NCBI GenBank assembly: GCA_013002305.1
Contig: JABDKG010000084.1
Location: 1 to 48,002 of the forward strand
Reading direction: 5' to 3'
DNA length: 48,002 nt
Source: Hellea sp.
Lineage (GTDB): Bacteria; Pseudomonadota; Alphaproteobacteria; Caulobacterales; Maricaulaceae
The notes below the pieces were generated by a model, which saw nothing but the letters and a program-made list of their open reading frames with translations, was not told the DNA's origin and searched no databases. Within the stretch, counting starts at the first letter, position 1. Every line of letters starts with the position of its first letter. Below, piece by piece: positions 16,426-27,500 of this stretch. A program made the position numbers and the translations under genes.

Positions 16426-18873
16426 TTGATTTCGACTCTCGCAGAATATCAAGAACTGATCGTTGTCGCCACGGTGATGATGGTGGCTATGTTCGCCATC
16501 TATGCCGCCCTTAGAACTTATAACCGTTTTGGTGGCGGCGGAGACATTTGGAAAGAACGCTACGCGGAACTTGAGCGCCGAATGTCCAAGGCGGACTCTA
16601 TTTTCGGGGCCTATCCGGGATTGATTTTAATCTGGGATGAGAAGCATAAGGCGACCGACCAAGGATGGGGTAAACCCAAAGTTTATGGCTCGCCAGCAGC
16701 GCTGGCCAGTATTCAGCGTTTTGCTGAGCCGGGGCGCTCCAAAAACCTGGCACTCAGGATTTTGGACGGGCTTGCTGATCTAGATGCGATCGGGGAAAAC
16801 GAGAACGAAATGACCCTCCGAAAACACCTCGATGTTTTGCGCCGAAACGGGAATCCATTTTCGATTTCAATTGTTTTACCTGAGGGGAATGTCATTGAGG
16901 CAGATGGCCGCGCCGCCGGGCATCAAGCCGTGTTGTGGCTTGAAGATGCATCCATACGCGGCGAAGATGAGCGAACTGCAATCAGCCGATTTGAGACGCA
17001 AAAACTTCTGACGCAGGAAGATCCAGTGGCATTTATTGACATGCTGGGCCGCGCACCTTTTCCGATTTGGCGCATGTCCAGTGCCGGAAAACTAGTTTGG
17101 GTCAACGAGGCTTATATCTCTGCCGTAGGTGCCGATAATATGGCTGATGTTTTGAGCGGCCAAATTCAGCTCGACAAACTTGCCGCTGAAGAAGCCCAAG
17201 GCGTCCTCAACACACAGTCACGGCTCGAAAATATTCGACGGGTCAATATCGGACGCGACATGAAATCCATGCTTATCAGCCTTTTCCCCATTTCCGGCGG
17301 CGCAGTCGGGATGGCGGTTGACGCGTCTGAGACCGAAGATTTGCGCCACGCGTTGAAACGTCATGTTCAATCTCATGATGAACTTCTGAACAATATGGAC
17401 GAAGCAATTGTAATCTTTGGCGCTGATCAACGCATGTCTTTTCACAATACGGCTTTTGCTGATTTATTTAGTCTGGAACCCGGATGGTTTACGACGCGCC
17501 CATCCCATTCGGAGTGGCTTGACCTGATGCGCGAGAGACAGCTCTTACCATTACAGTCAGACTATAAAGCTTGGAAGGCGTCCGAATTGGCACTTTATAC
17601 CGATTGGCCAGCGGAGGTGCCCGATGAAATTTGGAGCCTGCCTGAAGGCAAAACCCTTCGCCTTGCGCGAATGCGCGACCCGCGCGGCGGAATTTCATTG
17701 CTTCTGTCCGATATAACAAACACGGTCACACTTCAAAGCCAGTTTAACACATTGATCAATGTTCAGGCGGCGACACTCGATAAGCTGTCCGAAGGGATAG
17801 CGGTATTCGGGCCTGATGGACGCATGAAGCTTTCAAATAAGGCCTTTGCAAAATTGTGGGAAATAGAAGAATCACAGTTGGAACAAGGCATAGGATTTGC
17901 GGATATCGCTGATAAATGTCTTCCCCTTTATCACGACAAAATTTTCTGGAACGATTTAAAAGCTCGCGCGACAGATCCCAATCCTGATGTCAGATTGCAT
18001 GTGGACGGCGAGATTAAACGATCAGATGATAAAATATTGACATGGCTTTCACGCCCTCTACCCGACGGCGCGACGTTGATGGCATGGCAGGATGTCACGA
18101 GTGCGCGAAAAGCTGAGGCAGCCCTGATTGAACGCGCGGAAGCCTTGGAGGCGGCCGACCGCTTAAAATCAGAATTTGTTGGACATGTAAGCTACCAGCT
18201 CAGGACACCGCTCACGACTATTTCAGGTTATGCGGACTTTCTACAAAATAACCTCGCGGGTGAATTGTCCGATAAACAAAGCGAATATGTTTTTGCCATT
18301 CAGACCGCGTCTGAAGATCTCAAGAAGACGATTGATGATATCTTAGATATTGCCGCGATTGAAGCGAATGTTCTGGATCTTGAACTTGGTGACGTTGATA
18401 TCTTTGAACTGCTCGATCAAGCGCTAGACTATGTCGCGACCAAGGCGGAAGATACGCGGAAGAATTTGACGTTAGAATGCCCGGAAGATGTCGGGGTAAT
18501 ACGGGCGGACGGGCGGCGTTTGAAGCAGGTTATTTACAATCTTCTGTCTAATGCGTTGCGGTTTACCAAACCGGGCGGGAATATAATCCTCGGGGCAAAA
18601 CCATCGCACAATGGCGGCGTTCAGATTTGGGTTCGGGATGACGGTGTCGGCATTCCATCTGATCGTCAGCCGCAAGTCTTTGAGAGTTTTAAATCAAGCC
18701 GCGGCGGCGCAGGTCTGGGGCTCGCTCTCGTACAGAGATTTGTCGAACGGCATGGCGGCTGGGTTGAGCTAGAGTCCGAAGAGGGACAAGGAACCTATGT
18801 GACATTTTATATGCCCAAAGAGGCTGCCATAGATGCCGCGCATCCAGAATTCGAATTCAAGGTCGCCGAATAG
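16426..18873 (+). CDS. divL: DivL-type PAS kinase with Tyr in place of the H-box His
   Basis: 815 residues, starting at TTG 16426 with AAGG seven bases upstream. One N-terminal transmembrane helix (about 9-27), then three PAS-like domains (about 205-300, 320-435 and 450-565), a short coiled coil and a HisKA/HATPase module. The H-box reads FVGHVSYQLRTPLTTISGYA: the phospho-accepting His is replaced by Tyr590 (codon 18193-18195), the hallmark of Caulobacter DivL. The ATP-binding N- and G-boxes (NLLSNALRFTKPGG, VRDDGVGIPS, GGAGLGLALVQRF) are intact. DivL controls the CckA-ChpT-CtrA/CpdR phosphorelay at the cell pole. The gene precedes tsaE, separated by a ferredoxin gene on the other strand. Confidence 0.87.
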   Translation: MISTLAEYQELIVVATVMMVAMFAIYAALRTYNRFGGGGDIWKERYAELERRMSKADSIFGAYPGLILIWDEKHKATDQGWGKPKVYGSPAALASIQRFAEPGRSKNLALRILDGLADLDAIGENENEMTLRKHLDVLRRNGNPFSISIVLPEGNVIEADGRAAGHQAVLWLEDASIRGEDERTAISRFETQKLLTQEDPVAFIDMLGRAPFPIWRMSSAGKLVWVNEAYISAVGADNMADVLSGQIQLDKLAAEEAQGVLNTQSRLENIRRVNIGRDMKSMLISLFPISGGAVGMAVDASETEDLRHALKRHVQSHDELLNNMDEAIVIFGADQRMSFHNTAFADLFSLEPGWFTTRPSHSEWLDLMRERQLLPLQSDYKAWKASELALYTDWPAEVPDEIWSLPEGKTLRLARMRDPRGGISLLLSDITNTVTLQSQFNTLINVQAATLDKLSEGIAVFGPDGRMKLSNKAFAKLWEIEESQLEQGIGFADIADKCLPLYHDKIFWNDLKARATDPNPDVRLHVDGEIKRSDDKILTWLSRPLPDGATLMAWQDVTSARKAEAALIERAEALEAADRLKSEFVGHVSYQLRTPLTTISGYADFLQNNLAGELSDKQSEYVFAIQTASEDLKKTIDDILDIAAIEANVLDLELGDVDIFELLDQALDYVATKAEDTRKNLTLECPEDVGVIRADGRRLKQVIYNLLSNALRFTKPGGNIILGAKPSHNGGVQIWVRDDGVGIPSDRQPQVFESFKSSRGGAGLGLALVQRFVERHGGWVELESEEGQGTYVTFYMPKEAAIDAAHPEFEFKVAE

Positions 18874-18915
18874 CTTTTACGCATTCCGACTTTGAACAAT
18901 TTCTCGGCAAGAGGA

Positions 18916-19233
18916 CTACTGGACCTCCGGGGTCGAAACGGTTATGCCGTCAAGCTCGTCAGAAAGCTGAATTTGGCAGGAAAGACGGGAATTTTCCTGA
19001 ACATCTTCGGCAAAATCAAGCATGCTTTCTTCCATATCGTCTCGGGCTTTTAATTTGTCCATCCAACCGTCAGCCACATAGACATGACAGGTCGCGCAAG
19101 CGCAGGCGCCGCCGCAATCAGCATCAATACCGGGAACCATATTTTGGACCGCAGCTTCCATGATTGTTGTGCCAATCTTAGCCTCAACTTCGCGGCTCGT
19201 ACCTTCATGGTCGATATAGATGACTTTTGGCAT
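18916..19233 (-). CDS. 2Fe-2S ferredoxin, adrenodoxin type
   Basis: The start is ATG 19233 ([11 protein letters not shown]), chosen because GGGAG precedes it by five bases; an ATG at 19245 is in frame. 105 residues. Cluster ligands C40, C46, C49 and C86 fit the C-x5-C-x2-C...C pattern of vertebrate-type ferredoxins ([23 protein letters not shown]). An additional Cys44 is present in the loop. It would carry electrons from a ferredoxin reductase to P450s or Fe-S assembly. It lies convergent to divL and divergent from tsaE. Confidence 0.93.
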   Translation of the reverse strand: MPKVIYIDHEGTSREVEAKIGTTIMEAAVQNMVPGIDADCGGACACATCHVYVADGWMDKLKARDDMEESMLDFAEDVQENSRLSCQIQLSDELDGITVSTPEVQ

Positions 19234-19294
19234 GAAAACTCCCAATAAAACTCTGTCTCTTACCTAAGTAATTGCATTCAGATTTCAAGTATTT

Positions 19295-19753
19295 ATGACC
19301 ATGCATATGCAGATGAATCGTCGCATTGATAATGAAGCCGATATGCTTGCCTTCGGGGTAAGTCTTGCACGGTTGTTCAGAGCCGGCGACACAGTTGCTT
19401 TGACCGGAGATCTGGGGGCGGGAAAAACCACCCTGGCGCGTGGAATTATTCGGGAGCTTTGCGGGAATATTGAGGTCCCGTCACCAACTTATACGCTGAT
19501 CCAGACTTATGACGGTCCAGAATTTGAAATTTGGCATTGCGACCTTTACCGGCTTGAGCGTCCAGAAGAGGTGCATGAGCTGGGTTTGATCGATGTCATT
19601 GATGAAGCGCTGTGTCTAATCGAATGGCCCGACCGCGCCGGTTCATTGCTCCCCGAGACCGCGTTGACTCTCAATATTGCTTTCGAAGACGAGGGTAGGC
19701 TTGTAAAGCTGACAGGCGATGAACGATGGGAATTGAGGCTAGAAAATGTCTGA
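19295..19753 (+). CDS. tsaE: tRNA threonylcarbamoyladenosine biosynthesis ATPase TsaE
   Basis: 152 residues. The P-loop GDLGAGKTTLARGIIRE, the PSPTYTLIQTY segment and the HCDLYRL and LIEWPDRAGSLLP motifs define the TsaE/YjeE family. TsaE acts with TsaB and TsaD to form t6A37 in ANN-decoding tRNAs. The first 8-10 residues (MTMHMQMNRR) contain several possible starts. It overlaps the next gene by eight bases, as part of a tightly packed operon. Confidence 0.94.
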   Translation: MTMHMQMNRRIDNEADMLAFGVSLARLFRAGDTVALTGDLGAGKTTLARGIIRELCGNIEVPSPTYTLIQTYDGPEFEIWHCDLYRLERPEEVHELGLIDVIDEALCLIEWPDRAGSLLPETALTLNIAFEDEGRLVKLTGDERWELRLENV

Positions 19754-21539
19754 TCGTACCGGTTTGATCGAGAAATTCTTAGCAAATGCCGGTTGGTCAG
19801 AAGCTATTCGAGAAACGGTGCCCGGGGACGCGTCAACGCGCACCTATGAACGGCTTAATTTAGACGGCAAAAAAGCCGTGCTGATGAACGCCCCCAAAGG
19901 TGAAGAGGCCCCGTCGGAGCCAGAAGGTGCGACGCCGGAAGATCGTAAAATGATAGGCTATAATGCGCTGGCCCGTCTGGCCGGACCGAATCCGGAAGCG
20001 TTCGCGGCTATTGCGCAAGAACTTAAAATGCGTGGCTTTTCGGCACCGACTATATTGGCAATCGATCTGGAAAGTGGATTATTGCTCCTCGAAGATTTAG
20101 GCTCTGATCTGTACGCAAGAATTCTCGAGCGTGATCCAGAGCTTGAGTCAAAATTATACAATGCGGCAATTGATACGCTTGGCGCTATCTATCGTTCTAG
20201 CTTCCCGGCGTTAATGCATGCAGCAGGAAAAGATTGGCGTGTAAGAGACTATGACGCTCACGCGCTGCAGGCCGAAGTCGACTTGTTTATCGATTGGTTC
20301 GCGCCGGATGCCGGCATTAAACTTAACGAAAAAGCCTATCAAGAATGGGTCACGATCTGGGACGGGCTTTGGCCCTATCTTGATAAACATCCCAAGGGGC
20401 TTTGTCTGAGAGATTATCATGCCGAAAACCTGTTTTGGCTGCCCCGCCGTCAGGCCGTTGCGCGCGTGGGTTTAATCGACTTCCAAGATGGACTATTTTG
20501 TCACCCGGCCTATGATCTCGTTTCGCTGCTCGAAGATGCCCGGCGTGACGTCAGCCTGAATTTACATGAGGGTCTTATCAAGCGCTTTTGCAACACGGCC
20601 GGCCTTAACTATGACGATGATTTCAAGGCCGCTTATGCGGTCATGGGCGCGCAGAGAAATGCAAAAATATTAGGAATATTTGTTCGCCTCGCCAAACGAG
20701 ATGGTAAGGCCAGCTATCGCGACCTAATCCCGAGAGTTATGGCGCATTTTACTCGGGACGTTGAACATCCGGCCCTTGCAAAGTTAAAGCAGTGGATTCA
20801 GATACATTTACCCTCTGTTCTGGAACGCGCCCCAAAAATTAAATCGGCAATGGTTATGGCGGCCGGACATGGCACTCGCATGAAACCGCTGACCGATGAT
20901 CGCTCTAAAGCCATGGTCGAGGTCGGCGGCAGACCTTTGATCGATCACACGCTGGCACGCCTATCCGAAGCGAGCGTCACAAAAGCTGTCGTCAACATTC
21001 ATGCCCACGCCGATCATTTGGAAGCACATCTAGGCAATCGGAAAATGAACCTAGAGATTTTAATCTCGGATGAACGCGGGGAGCTGTTGGAAACCGGCGG
21101 CGGATTGATCAAAGCTCTTCCTCTGCTGGGCAGTGATCCAATTTTCATCTGCAATATTGATGCAATTTGGCAGGAAAACTCTGCTGTTCTCGAGGCAATG
21201 ACGAAGTTCTGGGATCCAGAAATGATGGACGATTTGCTATTGCTTGCGCCCATTGAGCAAACGCTTGGCTATAGCGGAAATGGCGATTTCACGCTTAGCA
21301 AAGATGGCCGGATCGCCCGACGAGACGGTGAAAGTGCGCCCTATGTTTATGCGGGTGTCCAAATCGCGCGCTTGGAGCCCGCCCGCGGTTTTAAGATCGA
21401 GCCTTTCTCCCGCAATAAAATGTGGGATTTGTCCCTGGCTAACGGGCGCGCCTACGGGTTTATTCTCGATGGGTTTTGGATGCATGTAGGTGACCCAAAG
21501 GCTCGCGGCGAGGCCGAAGCTAGGCTCAATGACATATGA
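19746..21539 (+). CDS. AmgK-MurU fusion: amino-sugar kinase plus MurNAc-1-P uridylyltransferase
   Basis: 597 residues made of two enzymes normally encoded separately. Residues 1-345 are an aminoglycoside-phosphotransferase-like kinase with catalytic LCLRDYHAENLFWL and metal-binding GLIDFQDG, matching AmgK, which phosphorylates MurNAc/GlcNAc at C1. From about residue 367 a nucleotidyltransferase domain begins (SAMVMAAGHGTRMKPLTDDR, KAMVEVGGRPLIDH), matching MurU, which makes UDP-MurNAc. Together they form the cell-wall recycling bypass that avoids MurA and gives intrinsic fosfomycin tolerance. I see no frameshift or internal stop; the linker is roughly 20 residues. It overlaps tsaE by 8 and addB by 4 bases. 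Confidence 0.88.
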   Translation: MSDRTGLIEKFLANAGWSEAIRETVPGDASTRTYERLNLDGKKAVLMNAPKGEEAPSEPEGATPEDRKMIGYNALARLAGPNPEAFAAIAQELKMRGFSAPTILAIDLESGLLLLEDLGSDLYARILERDPELESKLYNAAIDTLGAIYRSSFPALMHAAGKDWRVRDYDAHALQAEVDLFIDWFAPDAGIKLNEKAYQEWVTIWDGLWPYLDKHPKGLCLRDYHAENLFWLPRRQAVARVGLIDFQDGLFCHPAYDLVSLLEDARRDVSLNLHEGLIKRFCNTAGLNYDDDFKAAYAVMGAQRNAKILGIFVRLAKRDGKASYRDLIPRVMAHFTRDVEHPALAKLKQWIQIHLPSVLERAPKIKSAMVMAAGHGTRMKPLTDDRSKAMVEVGGRPLIDHTLARLSEASVTKAVVNIHAHADHLEAHLGNRKMNLEILISDERGELLETGGGLIKALPLLGSDPIFICNIDAIWQENSAVLEAMTKFWDPEMMDDLLLLAPIEQTLGYSGNGDFTLSKDGRIARRDGESAPYVYAGVQIARLEPARGFKIEPFSRNKMWDLSLANGRAYGFILDGFWMHVGDPKARGEAEARLNDI

Positions 21540-24535
21540 GTAAAACTGTCTACACGATGCCGGCTGGCGTAGATTTTCTCGGTGAGTTGGCAGAAGAGCT
21601 GCAACGAAAATTTGGCGACCAATTGCAGGACGCGCTGATCCTGCTGCCGACACGGCGTGCAGTGCGGGAATTAGGCGATATCCTTGTGGGGAGCACCGGG
21701 GCAAAAATCCTGCCACGCATGCGTCCGCTTGCGGATATTGACCCTGACGAGCCGCCTTTTGAGCCTGGCTATCTCAGCGGGCTTGTTAAGCCTGCTATAG
21801 CGTCCACTAAGCGCCGGTTCGAATTGGCGCGATTAGTCGGACAATATCATAGCTCTTCCGGAGATCCTCTGGGACCTTCCGACATGTTAGCTTTAGCAGA
21901 GCCGCTGATTGCAATACTTGATGATGCGGCGATGGAAGAAGTCGGATTGGAGAAGCTCTCCGAGCTCGAAGAAATTCGTGAATTTGCCGCGCTCCATTTT
22001 CAAAACGCAGCGAAATTTTATGAAATTCTGCAACTCCATTGGCCGCGTCATCTTGAGAAATTGGACGTCATGGAACCAATGGCGCGACGCGTTGCCTTAT
22101 TAAATGAGCTGGCGTCGCTCTGGGAGGATCGTCCACCGCGACATCCCGTTATTATTGCAGGCTCTACGGGTACGCTTCCGGCGACTGCGCGCTTGATGAA
22201 CTGCGTTCGCAACATGAATGACGGGTTAATTATCCTTCCGGGGCTTGATAAAAATATGCCAGAAGAGGCGTGGAATGAAGTCCGCCTCAAGGATGAGATG
22301 ATTGCCGACAAAATTGTAAGCGCGACACCTGAGCATCCTCAATATTCGCTTAAAAAACTCCTTGATAAGTTTAATCTTGAACGGAACGACATCGATACAA
22401 TCGGGTCGGAAAAACACGGTGAAAATCCTCGATTAGCGCTAATTTCTGAAGCGCTTGTACCAGCCGACTCGACCTCAGGCTGGCCGGACCGTATCAATAA
22501 TTTAACTGACGGCGCAAAAAACAAAAACTTCTTCCCAGAAGCCCTAGATGGTTTGTCTATTATTGAGGCGCGCACAGATGACGAAGAGGCATTATCAATT
22601 GCTTTGATTATGCGCGAAGCCGTCGATACCGGCAATGAAACGGCCGCTCTCATAACGCCGGACCCTTCATTGGCGCGGCGGGTCAAGGCAAGGCTGCGGC
22701 GCTGGAACATCTATGTCGACTATTCTCAAGGTGAGCCTCTAGAAGAAACTTCTCTTGGGTCTTTTTTTTCTTTGATATTGCGGCTTGCCAATGAACCTGA
22801 TGACCCGGTCCATATGGCCGCATTGTTCAAACACCCGCTAGCTCAGTTTGGCCTAGCCCCGGGCGCGGCCCAAATGTATTGGGAGGATCTTGAGCGCGTC
22901 CAATTTCGCGGGGATGTCAAGAAAAGGAAGAAGGCCGCTTCTGAAGAAGCCTTGCAATCCTACCTCCTTCATTTGAGCCGTTTAGAATCGGATTTGATCG
23001 CGACGGCAGATGATTGGGCGCAGCGGATAACTTCTGCTGCCGAAACAATAGCTGACACGGATGAAATTGCGGGCGCCGAACGTCTTTGGAACGAAGATGC
23101 GGGTGAAAAGGCAGCGAGCCTTATCAAAGATTTAATTGCGCACGGCGCTATCCTGGGCGATATGTCATTGTCGGAGTTTACGCGCCTATTCGGAACTTTG
23201 ATGCGTGGCAAGGTCGTGCGCCCGCGTTATGGCACCCACCCGCGTCTACAAATTTTCGGACCTCTTGAAGCTCGAATGCTCAATGCTGACACGATCATTC
23301 TTGGCGGTCTCAATGAAGGGGTTTGGCCATCGCGGCCTGCCCATCGACCGTTTCTATCCCGAGGTATGCGGCAAAAACTGGGTCTATCATTACCGGAACG
23401 ACGGCTCGGCCTTTCGGCGCATGATTTTCAGCAACTTGCGGCCAATAAACGGGTCTTTTTGACCCGCGCCAAACGCAGCGAAGACGGCCCGCGCGTCGCG
23501 TCGCGCTGGCTCTGGCGTTTGCAGATCCTTGTCAAAGGGGCATTAGGAGACGGGGCAAATGAAGCGTTATCCTCTGAACATCCTTATCTGAAATGGGCGC
23601 GTTCATTGGATGAAGCTGCGCCGGATCAGGTAAAAGCCGCACGTCGCCCGGATCCTCGCCCGCCGCTCGAGAAACGGTGGCCAAAGGGGCGGCAGCTCTC
23701 TGTGACCAGAGTAAAAACCTGGGTCCGCGACCCTTATGCCATCTACGCCCGAACCATTCTGGACCTCAAACCGCTTGAGGATTTAAGCGCGCTTGTGGGG
23801 CCGCGAGAATATGGAAATGCACTGCACAAAGGGATTGAACGGTTCACCAAGGCCAACAAAAACGACCTCACAGCCAAGGCTGAAATGCAACTCGCCGAAG
23901 AACTTGAAAAAGCTCTACTTGACCATGGGTTCGCTGATTATCACCTTGTCAAAGAGCGCCCGCGATTGGCGCGAATTTCCGCTGACTTTGTAGCTTGGGC
24001 GCGTAAACGCGCCGAAACGAATGGCGGTAAAATCTGGCCCGAAATCATAACGAGTTGGCGAATAAACGATGTGAATTTCACGCTGACAGGCCAGCCGGAC
24101 AGGATAGAAGTATTCGAAAGCGGCTATTCCGTCATTGACTATAAAACCGGCGCACCTCCGACTGTGAAAGTGGTGCAGGCGGGGTTTGATCCTCAGCTTC
24201 CATTATTGGGAGCCATGATCGAAGCGGGCGCGTTTGAACAAATTGGCCGGGGCGAAGTACATGATTTAATCTATATCAGGATCAAAGGCAGTGGCCGTCA
24301 GAACAAATTCGAAAACTCAATCGTCGATGTCAAAAATGGTGTGCCGGCGGAAGACCTTATTGGGGATGCGCTCGGTGATCTCAAAGATTTAATCCAAGAA
24401 TTTGACAAAGTGGACACGGCTTATCACTCGCAGCCACGCGCCAAGTATAAGGATGATTATGGCGACTATGATCATTTAGCGCGGCGCGGCGAATGGGCTA
24501 AGCTTGGCAATGAAGAGGAGGGCGGAAATGGATAG
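21536..24535 (+). CDS. addB: Double-strand break repair protein AddB
   Basis: 999 residues, alphaproteobacterial AddB size. The N-terminal half is a UvrD-like helicase fold without a clear active Walker A (LILLPTRRAVRELGD). The C-terminal RecB-like nuclease motif is present: LTGQPDRIEVFESGYSVIDY followed by KTG. I see no four-cysteine cluster of the Bacillus AddB type, as usual in alphaproteobacteria. AddAB resects double-strand ends and loads RecA. It starts in an ATGA overlap with the AmgK-MurU gene and overlaps addA by eight bases. Confidence 0.92.
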   Translation: MSKTVYTMPAGVDFLGELAEELQRKFGDQLQDALILLPTRRAVRELGDILVGSTGAKILPRMRPLADIDPDEPPFEPGYLSGLVKPAIASTKRRFELARLVGQYHSSSGDPLGPSDMLALAEPLIAILDDAAMEEVGLEKLSELEEIREFAALHFQNAAKFYEILQLHWPRHLEKLDVMEPMARRVALLNELASLWEDRPPRHPVIIAGSTGTLPATARLMNCVRNMNDGLIILPGLDKNMPEEAWNEVRLKDEMIADKIVSATPEHPQYSLKKLLDKFNLERNDIDTIGSEKHGENPRLALISEALVPADSTSGWPDRINNLTDGAKNKNFFPEALDGLSIIEARTDDEEALSIALIMREAVDTGNETAALITPDPSLARRVKARLRRWNIYVDYSQGEPLEETSLGSFFSLILRLANEPDDPVHMAALFKHPLAQFGLAPGAAQMYWEDLERVQFRGDVKKRKKAASEEALQSYLLHLSRLESDLIATADDWAQRITSAAETIADTDEIAGAERLWNEDAGEKAASLIKDLIAHGAILGDMSLSEFTRLFGTLMRGKVVRPRYGTHPRLQIFGPLEARMLNADTIILGGLNEGVWPSRPAHRPFLSRGMRQKLGLSLPERRLGLSAHDFQQLAANKRVFLTRAKRSEDGPRVASRWLWRLQILVKGALGDGANEALSSEHPYLKWARSLDEAAPDQVKAARRPDPRPPLEKRWPKGRQLSVTRVKTWVRDPYAIYARTILDLKPLEDLSALVGPREYGNALHKGIERFTKANKNDLTAKAEMQLAEELEKALLDHGFADYHLVKERPRLARISADFVAWARKRAETNGGKIWPEIITSWRINDVNFTLTGQPDRIEVFESGYSVIDYKTGAPPTVKVVQAGFDPQLPLLGAMIEAGAFEQIGRGEVHDLIYIRIKGSGRQNKFENSIVDVKNGVPAEDLIGDALGDLKDLIQEFDKVDTAYHSQPRAKYKDDYGDYDHLARRGEWAKLGNEEEGGNG

Positions 24536-27500
24536 TTACGCCTCTGACCTTGACAAAGCCAATGCCGCGCAGATCGAAGCGGCCAACCCGGAAGGCTCGC
24601 GTTTGGCGTCGGCCAATGCCGGGTCCGGGAAAACCAAAGTTCTGGTTGATCGTGTTACCCGATTGCTGATCAGGGGCGCATCACCTGATAAAATTCTTTG
24701 TCTTACCTACACTAAGGCAGCGGCCAACGAGATGCAAAACCGCCTATTTGAAAAACTTGGCTCATGGTCGGTCATGGAAAAAAAGAAGCTCAATGAAGCG
24801 CTAAATGAACTTTTTGACGGACAAAAAAAACGATCTGACGAAGTCATCGCGAATGCCAGGCGATTATTCGCCAAAGCGCTCGAAACGCCTGAGGGTCTGA
24901 AGGTCCAAACCATTCATGCGTTTTGTGAGCGTGTTCTGGGCCGTTTTCCAATCGAAGCTGGCATACAGCCGGGGTTTGATCCAATTGATGATATGGATCG
25001 CAAATCCATTCTCAAATCTATCGAAACCCGTATCTACCAAATGGCATGGGCCGATTTGGACGGAGAACTTGCGCAAGCGATCAAGATTGCAGCGGCGGAT
25101 AAGGGTGATCAGACGCTTGAAAAACTTATGTCTTGGATGGCTGGAAATGTTGATGAAATTCAGCAGTGGGAAGCTGCCGGCGGGCCTTCACTCTTAGCTG
25201 AAAAATTAAATATCTCAGCAGATGCCAATCCAGAATCGATTAAATCTGCAGCCTGGGAAAATACGCCGCAAGAGAAAGTCCGGGCCGCAGCAACCGCTAT
25301 GCTGGGTAGTAGTGCCAATGACAAAAAATATGCTGAAAAAATACTATTGGCGTATAGTGCGGATAATTCTGGGACTGCATTTGACCATTACGCATCCGGT
25401 CTGTTGACCAGGCAAAAATTACGGGATGCGCCCGTAACAAATAAAGGCCCTGAAATCGCTCGAACACTCTGGGGTGTAAAGGACAACGTCTCGAAAGAGG
25501 CTCATAGAGTTTTAAAAGTTTTTCACGATGCCCTCGCGGCGCAGATTTTGATCATGACGAACGCGATCTACACAATCGCCCGCGAATTTACGGGGCAATA
25601 TGAAGCGGAGAAAAAGCGATTGCGAGTTCTCGATTTTAACGACCAAATTCTTAAAGTCCGCGATCTATTAACGCGAACAGAGGTCGCCGAATGGGTCCAA
25701 TACAAACTGGATGGCGGCGTTGACCATATTCTTGTGGATGAGGCGCAAGATACGGCGCCCAACCAATGGACGATTATTGACAGATTGAAAGAAAGTTTCG
25801 AGCCTCCGGACCCAAATGAATTTGGCCAGAAGGTCAAAACCTTCTTTGCGGTTGGCGATGAGAAACAATCGATTTACTCGTTTCAAGGCGCGAGGCCAGA
25901 GAGCTTTATTTCGAGAATTGATAATCTCAAAAAAGTTTTGGGAACCAGCGCTGTACGCATGGAAATGTCATTCCGATCCGCGCCAGAAATTTTGAAATTT
26001 GTCGATACCGTATTCGATACGCTTGGCGGTATCGACGATATGTTTGATAAGAGCATAACAAAAGATTTGGATAATGTGCATCACAGTGCGCATCGTCGTG
26101 ATGCAGGTCTGGTTGAACTTTGGCCATTAGCGCCAAAACCGGATGAAGGTGAGGACGAGAAAGCTTGGGACACAAAGCCGGTAGATGCGCTCGCGCAGGC
26201 CAGTTCGCGGGAACGGCTTGCCCAAGAAATTGCGGTCCAGACGAAAGCTTGGCTGGATAATAAGGAACCGGTTTTTCAGCGCGACAATAAACATGAACAT
26301 GGCGGGGCGACCCGACCCATGCGCGCTGATGATATCCTGATTTTGGTACAGCGCCGTACCGCATTTTTTGACGCTGTCATCCGGAACCTCAAAGCCAACG
26401 GCGTGCCGGTGGCCGGCGCAGATCGCCTGATCCTGTCTGAGTCCGTGGTCGTTAAGGACCTGCTTGCCTTGACCCGCTTCGTGCTTCTGCCAAGTGACAA
26501 TCTGGCGCTCGCGGAATTGCTACGAAGCCCCTTAATTAATTTATCCGAAGATCAATTATTTGAGTTTTGCTATGGCCGAGGGAAGGCTTCGGTTTGGGAA
26601 AGCCTGCAAATAAGTGAATTGGACGCGGCAAAAAGGGCGTGCGACACATTACGCAAAATGATCAAATATTCGCGCCAGTTTGCGCCGTTTGAGTTTTATC
26701 GGCGCGTGCTTGATATGCTCACGCTTGGAGGTCAAAGCCGGTTGTCCGCAGTATATCACCGGCTTGGTATGGAAGCGCAGGATGCGCTGGAAGCTTTCCT
26801 TAGTCGCGCCCTGGCGCACCAACGCCGAAGCGCTCCGTCTTTGCAGCATTTTTTGCAGGTCATGCAGAGCGATATGACAGACATTAAGCGAGAAATGGAC
26901 AATGTTCAGGGCGAAGTGCGGGTTATGACTGTACACGGTGCCAAAGGGTTGGAAGCGCCAGTCGTCATATTACCAGACACAACCCAAACCGGTAAAGATC
27001 ATAGCGCCGATAGTTTATGCGCTATTGATGAAGGTTTTGCTTATATTCCAAATGCGCAATCCACGCCTGCAATTTTAACGCCCTATAAGGACGCAATTAA
27101 AGCGCGCCAATCTCAGGAACATATGAGGCTTCTTTACGTGGCCATGACGCGGGCCGAAAGCCGGCTTGTCGTCTGTGGATTTCATTCGGGCGGTGGCGCC
27201 GCCGGTAAATCTAAAGGCTGTTGGTATGATAAAGTTAGCGAGGCAATGGGCGAATTAGATTTCGTGACCCAAGATCATGTTTGGGGTGAAAAGCGAATAT
27301 TTGGCAAACCGCCCACGGCCTGGCTATCAGAAAAAACGCAAATAGAATCGGATCAAATCGAGTTACCGGAATGGGCACGCAATCCCGCCGCTGCCGAAAC
27401 GGCGCGAATTCGCAAAGTCACGCCGTCTCACTTGTTAGCGTCGGGACATTATGGCGAGCTGCCAGTCCGATCGCCTTTGTCTCAAACTGTTGATCGTTTT

